From Bacteroidota bacterium (lineage in GTDB: Bacteria > Bacteroidota > Bacteroidia > 2-12-FULL-35-15), in the NCBI GenBank assembly GCA_947469885.1, contig CANIQT010000017.1:20063-84062 (forward strand): a stretch of 64,000 nucleotides of DNA, given 5' to 3'. Positions 9,291 to 19,100 of the stretch are shown piece after piece. Within the stretch, counting starts at the first letter, position 1, and every line of letters starts with the position of its first letter. The translations under genes were made by a program, and so were the position numbers. Below the pieces are notes generated by a model that saw nothing but the letters and a program-made list of their open reading frames with translations, was not told the DNA's origin and ran no database searches.

Positions 9291-10511
9291 ATGATACCAT
9301 TTTCACCACCACGCATCGACCAACGAATAATTGATGAAGTAACCAAAGTCCTGAAATCAGGCTGGATTACAACCGGACCAAGAACCAAACAGTTTGAAAA
9401 AGAATTAACCGCCTACTGCGGCAACAAAACTACTTTGTGTTTGAATAGTGCAACTGCAGGGCTAGAAATTATGCTTCGGTGGTTTGGAGTACAGGAAGGG
9501 GATGAAGTGATTCTTCCTGCTTACACCTATTCTGCTACTGCCAATGTTATTATGCATTGCGGAGCCACTCCCGTTTTTGTGGATGTGGATGCAAACGATT
9601 TTAATATTTCTGTAGCTGAAATTGAAAAAGCAATTACATCAAAAACAAAAGTAATTATGCCTGTAGATTTTGCAGGTTATCCGTGCAATTACGATGAAAT
9701 AAATGCGTTAGTAATTAAACACAAAGACAAATTTAATCCTCACTCGGAAGAACAAAAAATGCTTGGGAGAATGTTAGTTTTGTCTGATTCTGCTCATTCA
9801 TTTGGCGCATGGTACAAAGGGAAACGTTCGGGCTCGTGCACAGATGTTTCTGTTTTTTCTTTTCATGCAGTTAAAAATTTAACAACTGCCGAAGGTGGTT
9901 CTGTTGCTTTAAATCTGCCTGCTCCGTTTGATAACGAAGAAGTGTATAAAGCACTTTGTGTTAAAACGCTTCATGGGCAAGACAAAGATGCACTTGCAAA
10001 AACACAGAAAGGAAACTGGAGGTACGATATTGTTGAAGCTGGATATAAATGTAATTTAACTGATATTATGGCTGTAATTGGTAGTATTGAATTGGAGCGA
10101 TACGACAGTGATACATTACCAAGAAGAAAAAAGATTTGTGAAATGTACACTTCAGCATTTACTAACAAAAGCTGGGCTCAATTACCGATTCAAACCAGCA
10201 ACGAATCAACCAGTGAATCGTGTTATCATTTGTATGCTTTACGAATAAAGGGAATTACCGAAGCACAACGCGATGCAATTATCAAAGAGATTTTTGATTG
10301 CGAAGTTTCAGTTAATGTTCATTTTATTCCTGTGCCCATGATGAGCTTTTATAAAAAGCAGGGATATGATATTAAAAATTATCCTGTAACGTTCGATAAT
10401 TATTCTCGCGAAATTTCATTACCCATCTTCTATAATTTGACGGATGAAATGGTGAAACAGGTTATTGATGCGGTTATTTCTTCAGTAGAAAAAGTGCTTA
10501 GCCCCTCTTAA
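9291..10511 (+). CDS. DegT/DnrJ/EryC1-family sugar aminotransferase
   Basis: A 406-residue PLP aminotransferase, distinct from the FdtB-like enzyme upstream. It has SGWITTGPRTKQFE, LPAYTYSATANV, the Asp site LSDSAHSFGA and the Schiff-base lysine in FHAVKNLTTAEGG at Lys195. The insertion KHKDKFNPHSEEQKMLG (about residues 143-160) lengthens the protein relative to WecE/PseC types. It lies directly upstream of the initiating sugar-phosphate transferase, an arrangement seen in loci making UDP-bacillosamine-like or other amino sugars. No matching acetyltransferase or dehydratase adjoins it, so the exact product is open. Confidence 0.85.
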   Translation: MIPFSPPRIDQRIIDEVTKVLKSGWITTGPRTKQFEKELTAYCGNKTTLCLNSATAGLEIMLRWFGVQEGDEVILPAYTYSATANVIMHCGATPVFVDVDANDFNISVAEIEKAITSKTKVIMPVDFAGYPCNYDEINALVIKHKDKFNPHSEEQKMLGRMLVLSDSAHSFGAWYKGKRSGSCTDVSVFSFHAVKNLTTAEGGSVALNLPAPFDNEEVYKALCVKTLHGQDKDALAKTQKGNWRYDIVEAGYKCNLTDIMAVIGSIELERYDSDTLPRRKKICEMYTSAFTNKSWAQLPIQTSNESTSESCYHLYALRIKGITEAQRDAIIKEIFDCEVSVNVHFIPVPMMSFYKKQGYDIKNYPVTFDNYSREISLPIFYNLTDEMVKQVIDAVISSVEKVLSPS

Positions 10512-10538
10512 TCTTCCCGAAGGAAAAGAAATTGTTTT

Positions 10539-11129
10539 ATGAAAAGATTATTCGACATCCTCTTCTCCTTCATCGGATTAATCATTCTTCTTCCTTTTTT
10601 TATCATCATTGCTTTATTAATTGTAATGGATTCTGGTGGAGGAATATTTTACAAACAAGTGAGAGTAGGATTGGACGGAAAAGATTTTACTCTTTTCAAA
10701 TTTCGTTCGATGAAAACCAATTCGGACAAAGGCAGTTTGCTTACTGTTGGCGGTAACGACAGCCGTATTACATCCATCGGTAGTTTTATCCGCAAGTATA
10801 AAATAGATGAGTTGCCACAGTTGCTAAATGTTTTGTTTGGTGATATGAGTTTGGTAGGACCTCGCCCTGAGGTGCGCAAATATGCTGACCTATATGATGA
10901 CGAACAAAAACAAGTACTGAGTGTAAAACCTGGAATTACTGATTATGCTAGCATTGAATACAGCAACGAAAATGAAATTTTGGGAAAAGCTTTAAACCCT
11001 GAGCAAACTTATATTGATGAAATAATGCCCGCCAAATTAAAACTCAATCTAAAATATATTTCCGAAAAAAATTTTGCTGTAGATTTGAAAATAATTTTCG
11101 GGACAATTAAAAAAATATTATTCCATTAA
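10539..11129 (+). CDS. Initiating sugar-phosphate transferase (polyprenyl glycosylphosphotransferase)
   Basis: A 196-residue single-domain bacterial sugar transferase. It has one N-terminal membrane helix (residues 4-29), then KQVRVGLDGKDFTLFKFRSM (39-58) and the catalytic block IDELPQLLNVLFGDMSLVGPRP (89-110) with its Asp-Glu pair and GPRP loop. The family moves a sugar-1-phosphate from a UDP-sugar to undecaprenyl phosphate, the first step of glycan assembly. The length matches the short WcaJ/PglC-type enzymes without the CoA-binding-like N-terminal half. It is the last gene of the polysaccharide operon and converges on an HTH gene 18 bases away. Confidence 0.93.
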   Translation: MKRLFDILFSFIGLIILLPFFIIIALLIVMDSGGGIFYKQVRVGLDGKDFTLFKFRSMKTNSDKGSLLTVGGNDSRITSIGSFIRKYKIDELPQLLNVLFGDMSLVGPRPEVRKYADLYDDEQKQVLSVKPGITDYASIEYSNENEILGKALNPEQTYIDEIMPAKLKLNLKYISEKNFAVDLKIIFGTIKKILFH

Positions 11130-11147
11130 TTTCAAAAAAATATTCTT

Positions 11148-11483
11148 TTATTTTTTCATCAACAAATCATTGATTTGTTTCAGATAAGCAATTTCTTTTT
11201 TCAAAGATTCTATCTCAGTATTTTTTTCCTCTAACAATTTATCGGATTCGGAAGTTGATTTTGTTTCTTTTTTTTTGATGTCTAAACTTTGAGAATAGTC
11301 GGCAAAGAAATCGTGATTGAGTGCGAGACTGAATCTTTTGAGCATGTATAATTGCATTGAGGGGTAAGTGTAGATTCTGCTGATGCTGCCGATGTGAAGT
11401 TTGACTTTTGCTGCTAAGTCGGTTACGGAAATTCTTTTTTCGGTTACGACTTTTTTGATAAGGGAGCCTATATGTATGTCCAT
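11148..11483 (-). CDS. Small putative HTH protein with C-terminal coiled coil
   Basis: A 111-residue protein. Residues about 5-50 (SLIKKVV..RISVTDLAAKVKLHIGSISRIYT) look like an XRE-type helix-turn-helix, with LKRFSLALNHDFF after it, a segment common in small Bacteroidota HTH proteins. Residues about 77-108 are an Glu/Lys/Leu-rich heptad pattern (LLEEKNTEIESLKKEIAYLKQ), i.e. a likely coiled-coil dimerisation stem. Its upstream side is filled by the 21/42-bp dyad array at 11562-11771, making that array a candidate operator. The protein is likely a DNA-binding regulator or array-binding protein; the binding relation is inference. Confidence 0.75.
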   Translation of the reverse strand: MDIHIGSLIKKVVTEKRISVTDLAAKVKLHIGSISRIYTYPSMQLYMLKRFSLALNHDFFADYSQSLDIKKKETKSTSESDKLLEEKNTEIESLKKEIAYLKQINDLLMKK

Positions 11484-11561
11484 GGTTGAAGATTTTGGTC
11501 AAAAGTAAAGATTTATTGGAAAAGTATGGTTGGGAATTTAAAGAAAGTTTAACGATATTGG

Positions 11562-11771
11562 TGAATGGTGTCACGGAATGAGTTTTTATTATCGCAAAAA
11601 TAGTGAATAACATCACTAAATAAGTTTTTGTTATTACTAATTGAGTGAATCGTTTCACGTAATTAGTTTTTATTATTACCCATTGAGTGAATTGTATCAC
11701 AAAATGAGTTTAACATATCACTTAATAGGTGAAATGTATCGCAGAATGAGAGAAATTGGGAGTAAAGTGAT
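11562..11771. repeat. Array A: 21/42-bp dyad repeat array
   Basis: Units start at 11562, 11604, 11646, 11688 and 11730, exactly 42 bp apart. Each 42-mer is 14+7+14+7. The first 14-mer is GTGAATnnnnTCAC (for example GTGAATCGTTTCAC), the second is GT-rich at its start and AC-ended (GTTTTTATTATTAC), and the 7-bp linkers end mostly in ATGA/TTGA. So a near-palindromic GT...AC block recurs every 21 bp. The units are degenerate (a few differences each), not identical copies. The tail (about 11751-11771) keeps register but is decayed. The array lies between the HTH gene and an exported-protein gene, both on the minus strand. Confidence 0.85.
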
Positions 11772-11794
11772 AAAATGGGAAGGGAAAAGAATTT

Positions 11795-12352
11795 TTACTT
11801 TTTCCTTTTCTGAAAAGTAAGATTCATGTCTTCGTTTTTGTTGCCAAACGAATCGGTAAAAGTACCGGCAGGCAAATGAAGTTGAAGTGAGTTGTATTTT
11901 TTTCTTCCGTCACCAATTCTAAAATATCTTATTTCGGGAGCGGAAATCATTGTTCCGGGATGGTATTTGTCTTCTTTTACAATAGTGGAATCCCAGCAAG
12001 AAAATGTAATAACCGTGTCGAGTGTTATTGATTTTTGAACATCGCCATCGGCAAATACACTTACAAAATAATAATCTAATAAGACATACGATTTGTTTGG
12101 TTGTGTATCAAACTTAACATTAATAGGTTCTTTTTTATCAATTTTAACAACCGGATTATTAAAATGAAGTTCGATAATATAATCGTCATGCAGATAGCTG
12201 CCTGGTTTGTAAAGCACAGTGTTTTCGTTATAATACACCACTCCTTTGGTGGCATTGGTTACCATAAGTTTTTTGTAGTTAACTTTTTTTTGTGCAGTTA
12301 CTGTAACTGATGCTGCAAATAAAATGATGAATAAAGCGTATAGTTTTTTCAT
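11795..12352 (-). CDS. Exported protein of unknown function
   Basis: A 185-residue protein with a clear Sec signal peptide (MKKLYALFIILFAASVTVTAQ, cleavage after about residue 20). The mature part is beta-rich with hydrophilic strands and the motif ISAPEIRYFRIGDGRKKYN near residues 135-155. It has two Cys-poor regions, no lipobox and no T9SS sorting domain. I do not recognise the family. It is transcribed toward array A and away from the exported W-x-W-G protein gene; a shared divergent promoter region lies at 12353-12517. Likely periplasmic or outer-membrane associated. Confidence 0.75.
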   Translation of the reverse strand: MKKLYALFIILFAASVTVTAQKKVNYKKLMVTNATKGVVYYNENTVLYKPGSYLHDDYIIELHFNNPVVKIDKKEPINVKFDTQPNKSYVLLDYYFVSVFADGDVQKSITLDTVITFSCWDSTIVKEDKYHPGTMISAPEIRYFRIGDGRKKYNSLQLHLPAGTFTDSFGNKNEDMNLTFQKRKK

Positions 12353-12517
12353 TGTATGTTTTTAATTTTGGTAAAGATAGGCTATTCCACGAACTTTGAG
12401 TCAATTATTATACTATTCCGAACGTCTCTATTAATTTTCTACCTTTATTCGCTTTTTTAAAAAAATAAAATGATGGTGTGCAGCATTATTAGTGTTGCTG
12501 CAAGCGAAGAATTGTAA

Positions 12518-13132
12518 ATGAAAAAAATCTTGTTATTGATTTTATTAATGCAGACAAATGCTGTTTATTTGCTGTGTTTTGCGCAGGGAGTACTTTCACC
12601 AAACAATAGAGGAATGGAAAGGGTGATGCGGATTGAGCAGAGTTGGGATTGGGGAACTTATGGGCATGGTAGTTTTGATGATGCTGTGAGAGCATTTAAT
12701 GCTGAAAAAGATGTGGCTACCTACCTTGTTGGAGCATCAACTTTTAGGGTGTTTACACGGTTCAAAAAAAATTATGTGGAAGTAAATACAGGGCAGGTAA
12801 ATGGTATTTATACCTATACAACCAATACTACTTTAGATGCTTTTACTGATAAGGTTCCTGAACCGAATCGAATTAAAACACCATTTGTAAAACAAGAACC
12901 CGCAGTGAAAATACTTCGGTCGGGTAATACCTGGGAATGGGGAACTTTTGACCATGGCAGTTTTGATGAAGCTGTTTCGGTTTTGCATCCTGATGATGTG
13001 GTGAGCCTAAAAGGCGTTGTAGATTCAAGAATAAAGTATAGGGTGTTTACCAATACAACCTTAAATTTTATTGAAGTGGATTATGGCTGGCCAGGTGGGG
13101 TGTTTTGTTATACTACTTTGAGAATGGAATAA
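12518..13132 (+). CDS. Exported protein with a duplicated W-x-W-G domain
   Basis: A 204-residue protein with a signal peptide (residues 1-22, ending CFAQG). The mature part is a tandem duplication: residues about 39-101 and 131-200 align through W-[DE]-W-G-T-[YF]-x-H-G-S-F-D-[DE]-A-V, then a YRVFT/FRVFT strand, an FIEVD/YVEVN strand and a G-x-x-CYTT/IYTYTT end. I do not recognise a named family. The stop overlaps the start of the following GT-C gene as TAATG, so the two are probably cotranscribed. A beta-rich extracytoplasmic binding module is a reasonable guess, no more. Confidence 0.75.
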   Translation: MKKILLLILLMQTNAVYLLCFAQGVLSPNNRGMERVMRIEQSWDWGTYGHGSFDDAVRAFNAEKDVATYLVGASTFRVFTRFKKNYVEVNTGQVNGIYTYTTNTTLDAFTDKVPEPNRIKTPFVKQEPAVKILRSGNTWEWGTFDHGSFDEAVSVLHPDDVVSLKGVVDSRIKYRVFTNTTLNFIEVDYGWPGGVFCYTTLRME

Positions 13133-14619
13133 TGCAGATGAACGAAAAAAAATACTTTGTTTTCTTTTGGCTTTTATACAGCCTCATTACGTTGGTTGCT
13201 GTTTTGAATCATGAGCCGAACAGAGACGAAGCACAAGTTTGGTTAATAGTTAGAGATTTAAATCTGTCTGGAATTTTTTCACAAATAAACACCGAAGGAC
13301 ATCCATGTTTGTGGTATTTGATAGTATTACCATTTGCCAAATTGGGTTTGCCTTACTTTACTATGCAACTCCTCCACTGGTTGATTGCAGTTATTGCTGC
13401 TGGATTGTTTTTATTCAAAGCACCATTAAATAAAATTTTAAAACTTCTGTTTGTATTCTCTTACCTAATGTTGTATCAATACTCCGTGGTGGCACGCAAT
13501 TATTGTATCGTTATTTTATTCCTTTTTTTAATAGCCACCTATTATCAAAAAAGATTTACAAAACCTTACCTCTATGCACTTTTACTTGTTGGGTTATACA
13601 ATAGTCATGTACTTGCTTTTGGCGGAGCATTTGCTTTAAGTTTGGTTTATTTTATTGAAGCAAGAAGAAACAACCAGTTGAACACCTTAAAATTTCCTTT
13701 GTTTATAATGCTTGGAGGAGCGGTATCTTTAATCATTCAGTTGTTTCCTTATTCTGGTGCAACAGCAAATGCTTTGATTCATACAAGCTATATTCCCCAA
13801 CTAAATATTAATACATGGTGGATAACTTTGACAAGCATTCAAAATGCTTTTATACCAGTAGATTCAGAATACGAAGAACTTAAAGTAGCGTTGTTTTTTA
13901 CAATAATCCTAGTGCTGTTTATAGTATCAGCAATTCGAAAACTTCCTGTTTTTATTTTTCTGTTGTTTACTTACTGTTGGATATTATATGTATTTACTAC
14001 CATTCATTCGGGCTCGTTAAAACATCAGGGATTGATTTTAATCTTTATTATTTTCACCCTTTGGATTAGTAGTTATTATACAAACAAAGAAAACAATTTA
14101 AGTAAGTTAATTGCCAAATTTATTAATCTTGACTATCTCGGAAAATCAGTATTAATAGTGGTTGTTCTTAGTTTGTTTATTGGTTTGATATATGGATTTA
14201 GTTCCATTAAAAAAGAATACCGGTATGAGTATTCGGGCTCAAAATCAATTGCAAAATATATTATTCAAAATAATCTTCAGTCAAAAGAAATAGCTTGTTA
14301 CCGGTCGTGGAGAGCAACAGCAGTTGCACCCTATTTACCCAATACTAAATTTTGGTTTATTGACAGAAAAGAATTTGGCACTTACTTTATTCTGGATTCT
14401 GTTTTTAATAAAGATGGGGATACGCTATCGGAATATGACATTATAAAAAGAACAAAAGAGAAGTATAATAATCAAGCTTTGTTATTATTGAACTATCCTT
14501 TAACAATTCCCCCTGATAGTACTTTTGAATATCATCTTTTGTATCAAAATGAAAAACTAACATGGGGAACTGATGATGAAAATTTTTTGTTGTATGAAAT
14601 TAATTTTAATAAAAAGTAA
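13132..14619 (+). CDS. GT-C-like polytopic membrane protein (copy 1)
   Basis: A 495-residue protein with about ten to twelve membrane helices. I place the start at the ATG overlapping the previous stop (13132); an in-frame ATG at 13138 is an alternative, and the longer frame from 13105 lies inside the neighbour. After helix 1 the loop reads HEPNRDEAQVWLIVRDLNL; an acidic pair in the first periplasmic loop (here DE) is the hallmark of GT-C transferases using polyprenyl-phosphate sugars. The C-terminal 130 residues form a soluble periplasmic domain (YSGSKSIAKYI ... LPNTKFWF). A homologous, damaged copy follows immediately. Confidence 0.7.
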   Translation: MQMNEKKYFVFFWLLYSLITLVAVLNHEPNRDEAQVWLIVRDLNLSGIFSQINTEGHPCLWYLIVLPFAKLGLPYFTMQLLHWLIAVIAAGLFLFKAPLNKILKLLFVFSYLMLYQYSVVARNYCIVILFLFLIATYYQKRFTKPYLYALLLVGLYNSHVLAFGGAFALSLVYFIEARRNNQLNTLKFPLFIMLGGAVSLIIQLFPYSGATANALIHTSYIPQLNINTWWITLTSIQNAFIPVDSEYEELKVALFFTIILVLFIVSAIRKLPVFIFLLFTYCWILYVFTTIHSGSLKHQGLILIFIIFTLWISSYYTNKENNLSKLIAKFINLDYLGKSVLIVVVLSLFIGLIYGFSSIKKEYRYEYSGSKSIAKYIIQNNLQSKEIACYRSWRATAVAPYLPNTKFWFIDRKEFGTYFILDSVFNKDGDTLSEYDIIKRTKEKYNNQALLLLNYPLTIPPDSTFEYHLLYQNEKLTWGTDDENFLLYEINFNKK

Positions 14620-14639
14620 GCGCACCTATTTGATTCAAA

Positions 14640-16128
14640 TTGTTTCTAGCTAACTATATAAAGAAAAAGGATATACTGTTTTTGAGCAGCATATCATTGC
14701 TATATTCTCACTTTAATTGGAGTTTTGTATCATGAGCCTTGGAGAGATGAAGCGCAAGTATGGCTTATTGTGCGCGATTTAAATCTGTCTGGTGTTTTTT
14801 CGAAATTAAGTGTACAAGGGCATTTGTGTTTGTGGTATTTAATATTATTCCCTTTTGTGAAACTAGGGTTTCCTTACATTAGCATGCAAATAATTCATTG
14901 GTTAATTTCAATAGTTACTGCTTCCATATTTTTACTCAAAGCCCCTATAAATAGGATACTCAAAGTAGTTTTTATTTTTTCATATTATATGGTGTTTGAA
15001 TATGGTGTAATAGCTTCAGATTACATTCTTACAATTTTATTTTTATTTTTAATTGCAACGTATTACAAATCCCGATTCACCAATCCTAAAAGACATGCCT
15101 TTTTTATATTTTTACTTTTCAATTCACATATACTAGGATTTGGTGCAGCATTGGCATTAACAATAATTTATTTGTTCGAACTGCAAAGAAATAAATTATT
15201 AGACGGAAAAAAAATTGCTATGTTGATATTGGTGTGTGGATTTATTGGCACTATTTTACAATTATTACCACATGCTGGCTATGCTACAGATGCCACAATT
15301 CCTCCAACTTATTTTCCAACACTATCTAGTGCTTCTGCCTGGACTGTATTAACAAGTATTCAAAATGCTTTTATTCCTATTTCAAATAACTTTGAGGAAA
15401 TCAAGATTCCTTTATTTTTCTTTCTTGGGCTTTCCGTTTTCTTCTTATCATTAATTCGGAGAATTTCTGTACTCGTTTTTTTATTTATAGCTTCTTTATG
15501 GATTTATTATGTGTTCATTACAAAAGTTTCCGGCTATTGGCGATATGATGGGTTGTTATTGATATTCATACTTTTTTCATTATGGATAAAAGAACATTAT
15601 TCTGATGGTGAAACTTGGATAAGTAGGAAAATTGGGAGGTACATAAACAGTTCCATACTTGGAACCTTTTTTAATACTTTCCTGATTTTGTGCCTTATCG
15701 TAAACTCAATTTTCGGAATGAATAGTTTAAGAAAAGAATATTTATATAGTTATTCAGGAGCTAAAGAGTTGAAAACATTTATTAACCAACATAATTTGCA
15801 AAATGAAGAGATTGCCTGTAATCAATGTTGGTCGGTATCATTAGCACCCTATTTGCCGAAAACAAAATTCTGGGCAGTTAATATAAAAAAGTACGAAACC
15901 TATATGATCACCGACTCTGTATATCTAAAGTCAGCAGCCATTTCTTCAGAAGAAGTATTGCAAAGGGTAAAGGAAAAATATGGAAAGCAAGGATTGTTAT
16001 TAACGAGTGAACCATTGCCAATCGAATCCAGCAGTGGTTTAGAAATAAATTTATTGTTTCAGAATGAAAGATTAACCTGGAAAGACAACGGTGAAAATTA
16101 TTTTCTTTACAAAATAACTTTTATATAA
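14640..16128 (+). pseudogene. GT-C-like membrane protein (copy 2), apparent frameshift near 14700
   Basis: From 14725 the open frame encodes 467 residues that parallel copy 1 throughout (HEPWRDEAQVWLIVRDLNL near the N-terminus, periplasmic C-terminal domain at the end). The first helix is missing from this frame. The stretch 14640-14708 read in another frame gives LFLANYIKKKDILF...LLYS, which matches the start of copy 1, and the main frame then supplies ILTLIGVLYHEP. The two halves join only by a frame change around 14700-14710. Either the gene is disrupted, or the assembly has an indel, or a shortened protein starts at TTG 14725. The rest of the coding sequence shows no stops, suggesting recent damage or error. 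Confidence 0.6.
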
Positions 16129-16134
16129 TGTTTG

Positions 16135-19100
16135 TTAACGCATTAAATACATCTTACCCCACCCTTTTTTAAAGTACTGGTCGGCTTCGGTTTCTCTCCT
16201 TTCAATGTCTTCTCCGTTTAGTTTAGTAATTACTCTGTATAAATAAACTCCATTTGCTAATCTGTCACCGTACTCATCACGTCCATCCCATGCATATTCT
16301 GTAATGTTTCTACCCACATGAATAAATCCTAATTCTTCTTGAAATATTTCTTTCACCACTTTTCCGGTGATGGTCATAATTTGAATTTTAAAATTACTTG
16401 GCAATTCTGAGCCGGTCAATGTGAACACAAAACGAGTGGATGTGGTAAAAGGATTTGGATAATTCATTACTTCCGTAATTGTTGCTTTATTAACGATTTC
16501 AAAATTTATTTTGTAATCGGTAGCACCCGACATATTACTTGAAACATCTTTTGCCTGAACAATTAATTGATACGTTCCATCTTGCGGAAATACCGGAGTA
16601 TAATTAATCCTGCAACTATTATTGGGTAAAACAGCAGGTACAAAAGTCATGGTGGAACCAAACCAGATTCGTTTAGCAACCCCCGAAGCGGGAGTTTGCA
16701 AAAACACTTTAAAATCGTTGGTATCGTTCAAAGCTAGAAATTGATTTTCATCTTTTAACTTCATCAATATATTAGGTTTTGCAGAAACAATATCAGAATT
16801 TAAAATGTGAACGCCATCAAATGTTACATCCAGCAATGGATTTACCCTATCACCAGAAACAGTAAACGGAATACGGATGATATTGTTAAAATGATATTGT
16901 TCAAGTTGTGAATAAGGTGGCTTGTTGATTGGATTTGCTTCTACCCAAAGTGCATTATTGCCTCTGAAACGAATAGTATCATACGTATTAACACTTATCG
17001 TATCATAAATAACATCGTTAGGCGCAAAATGTCTTTTCTTAATTTTATCAGGGAAGTGATGAGTAACACCGTTAGCATCTACCACCCATGCAGAGACTAT
17101 TAAAGAATCGTGAGGAAAAGGAATACTGCCAATATTCTGAATTGGCAACCTTACGGTAAAGTTATCACCTTCCTGAACTGTTTCGTTTGAAATTAATTGA
17201 ACTCCTCCAACAGCAGGATTGATAGCACATTCGGGCACAGGGTCGTAAACAACATGCCAGCGTTGCAATTGAGGAGCTGAGTGTAACGAATCATCTTTCA
17301 TGTAAGCGATTAACCGTATATTCTGATAGGTACTCACTGGAACTATATTTCCTAAATTCAATACGTCCAGCATATTTGCAGGAATAACAGCAAGAACATT
17401 TTCCTGTCCAGTTGCCGTAATACCAATAATGTTTACTACAATACTGTCCCTTGTTGCAGCACCATCTTGTGTTCTCCACTTCCAATGCATCGAGTGCCAT
17501 GCAGAAGCAGGACCAATAATAGGGGATTTTATATAACCTTGCGTCCAGTTAGTTAAAATTGTATTGCTAGAATTTATAATTGAATAGGTAGAGGCACCTA
17601 TAATTTCTGTTGGAAGACCAGGCCCTCCTCCTTTTTTGCCAAATAAAATATAAGGGCGATTAGCTGGTACCGTATCTATAGCTGTTGCACCTAAGTATGT
17701 ATGAAATGCATTTATTAATGGAGAACCTGCTCCCCATTGAGGAATAGTATTCTCACCCGAAAGAGCAAGTACATAATCCCCGGGATGAACAACGCTATCG
17801 TTAGCAATAAAATTTGCTATAACTGCCCTTTGAGTTGAGTCATCCTGATAAAAATCAAAAGCTGTTTCATGCCAACCTAGGGGTCCCCATGTAATGTTAC
17901 CTACTGTACCATATCCGTTACCTAAATCGGTAGTTACTCTCGGAATCCCACTAATAGGGTCAATAATTGCAAAAGTAATTCCAGCAACCCAAGGTTCTCT
18001 ATAGGTTACATATCCATTTATTTTATACTCTGTTTGCCAGTAAGGATTTAATGTTGTTCCTTCTATAGTTTTTAAATCATTAAAAAATTCAAACTTTCGT
18101 TGAGGACGCATGAAATGCACAAACTGATATTCATTTTTTTTGAATTGAAAAAAATGTGCCTGCTCCCAACCTTTTTTATTGTTAATGTGTTGAAATGAAC
18201 TTTCTCTCCATTTATAGCCACTAGTAGGAGAAATGGAATCGGGACTAACACGCCAATAGTAAACAGTACTGTCTGTAGTTAGAAAATTCTGAGGCTTCCA
18301 TTTTACAACTCCTCCAACTGAAGTAATAGTAGTTGTTTGAAGAAATGTACTATTAAAAGTATCTGTGGTATCCATTTGAAAAATGTAATTTTTAGAAGCT
18401 GCCAAAAGATTAGCTGTATTGGCTTTTAAAGTAACAGTGTCTGTTGGAACAATTGCATATTCGTAAGGATAAACAGGAATAATATCTCCTCCGGTAATAA
18501 TATAGTCCACTTCCCCAGTCGTATTATTATTTTCGTCCAGCTCATTCACATTGCTATTTCTGTCGAGGGTTACATAAAATTTATTTAGCCCCGCACCACT
18601 CGTATTAATTGTATCAACTTTAAACTTGAATTTGACAGTGTCCTTATAATAAGGTCCGCTATTAAAAATTATTTTTGTATCAGTAGTTCCATCCGGAAAT
18701 GTTCTGATAATATGCGTAGCTGTTGTATCATTAGTGGCTTCTCCAATATTGGTTCTGGCAACAGTTACAATTACATAATCCGGAACAGATACAGCATCAA
18801 AATAAACATCGTTTCCAGTTATTTTAAAATCAGGTTTTGTTCCCGGACAAATTTTTACTGCAGGGTCTCCATGCAGTGTCATTTCAAGACAAGTATTTCT
18901 TCTTAAAGAATCGTTTGATGCAAGCGAAATTGAGCTAATTGTTTTTTGAATAATTCGTCCAATTCCTTTTCCATAACTTATTTTAGAAAGTTGAGAATAA
19001 AACTCGCTTGAATAAATATTAAGATATACAGGCACCCCTAACGAAACAGAACCCAAATAGCCAATCATTCCTTTGTTTGCTGTTAGCACAAACGATTCGC

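Noticed and set aside
11239..11700. 153-aa minus-strand frame overlapping the HTH gene and array A
   Set aside because: It overlaps the better-supported HTH gene in another frame and its N-terminal part is just the 14-residue translation of array A.
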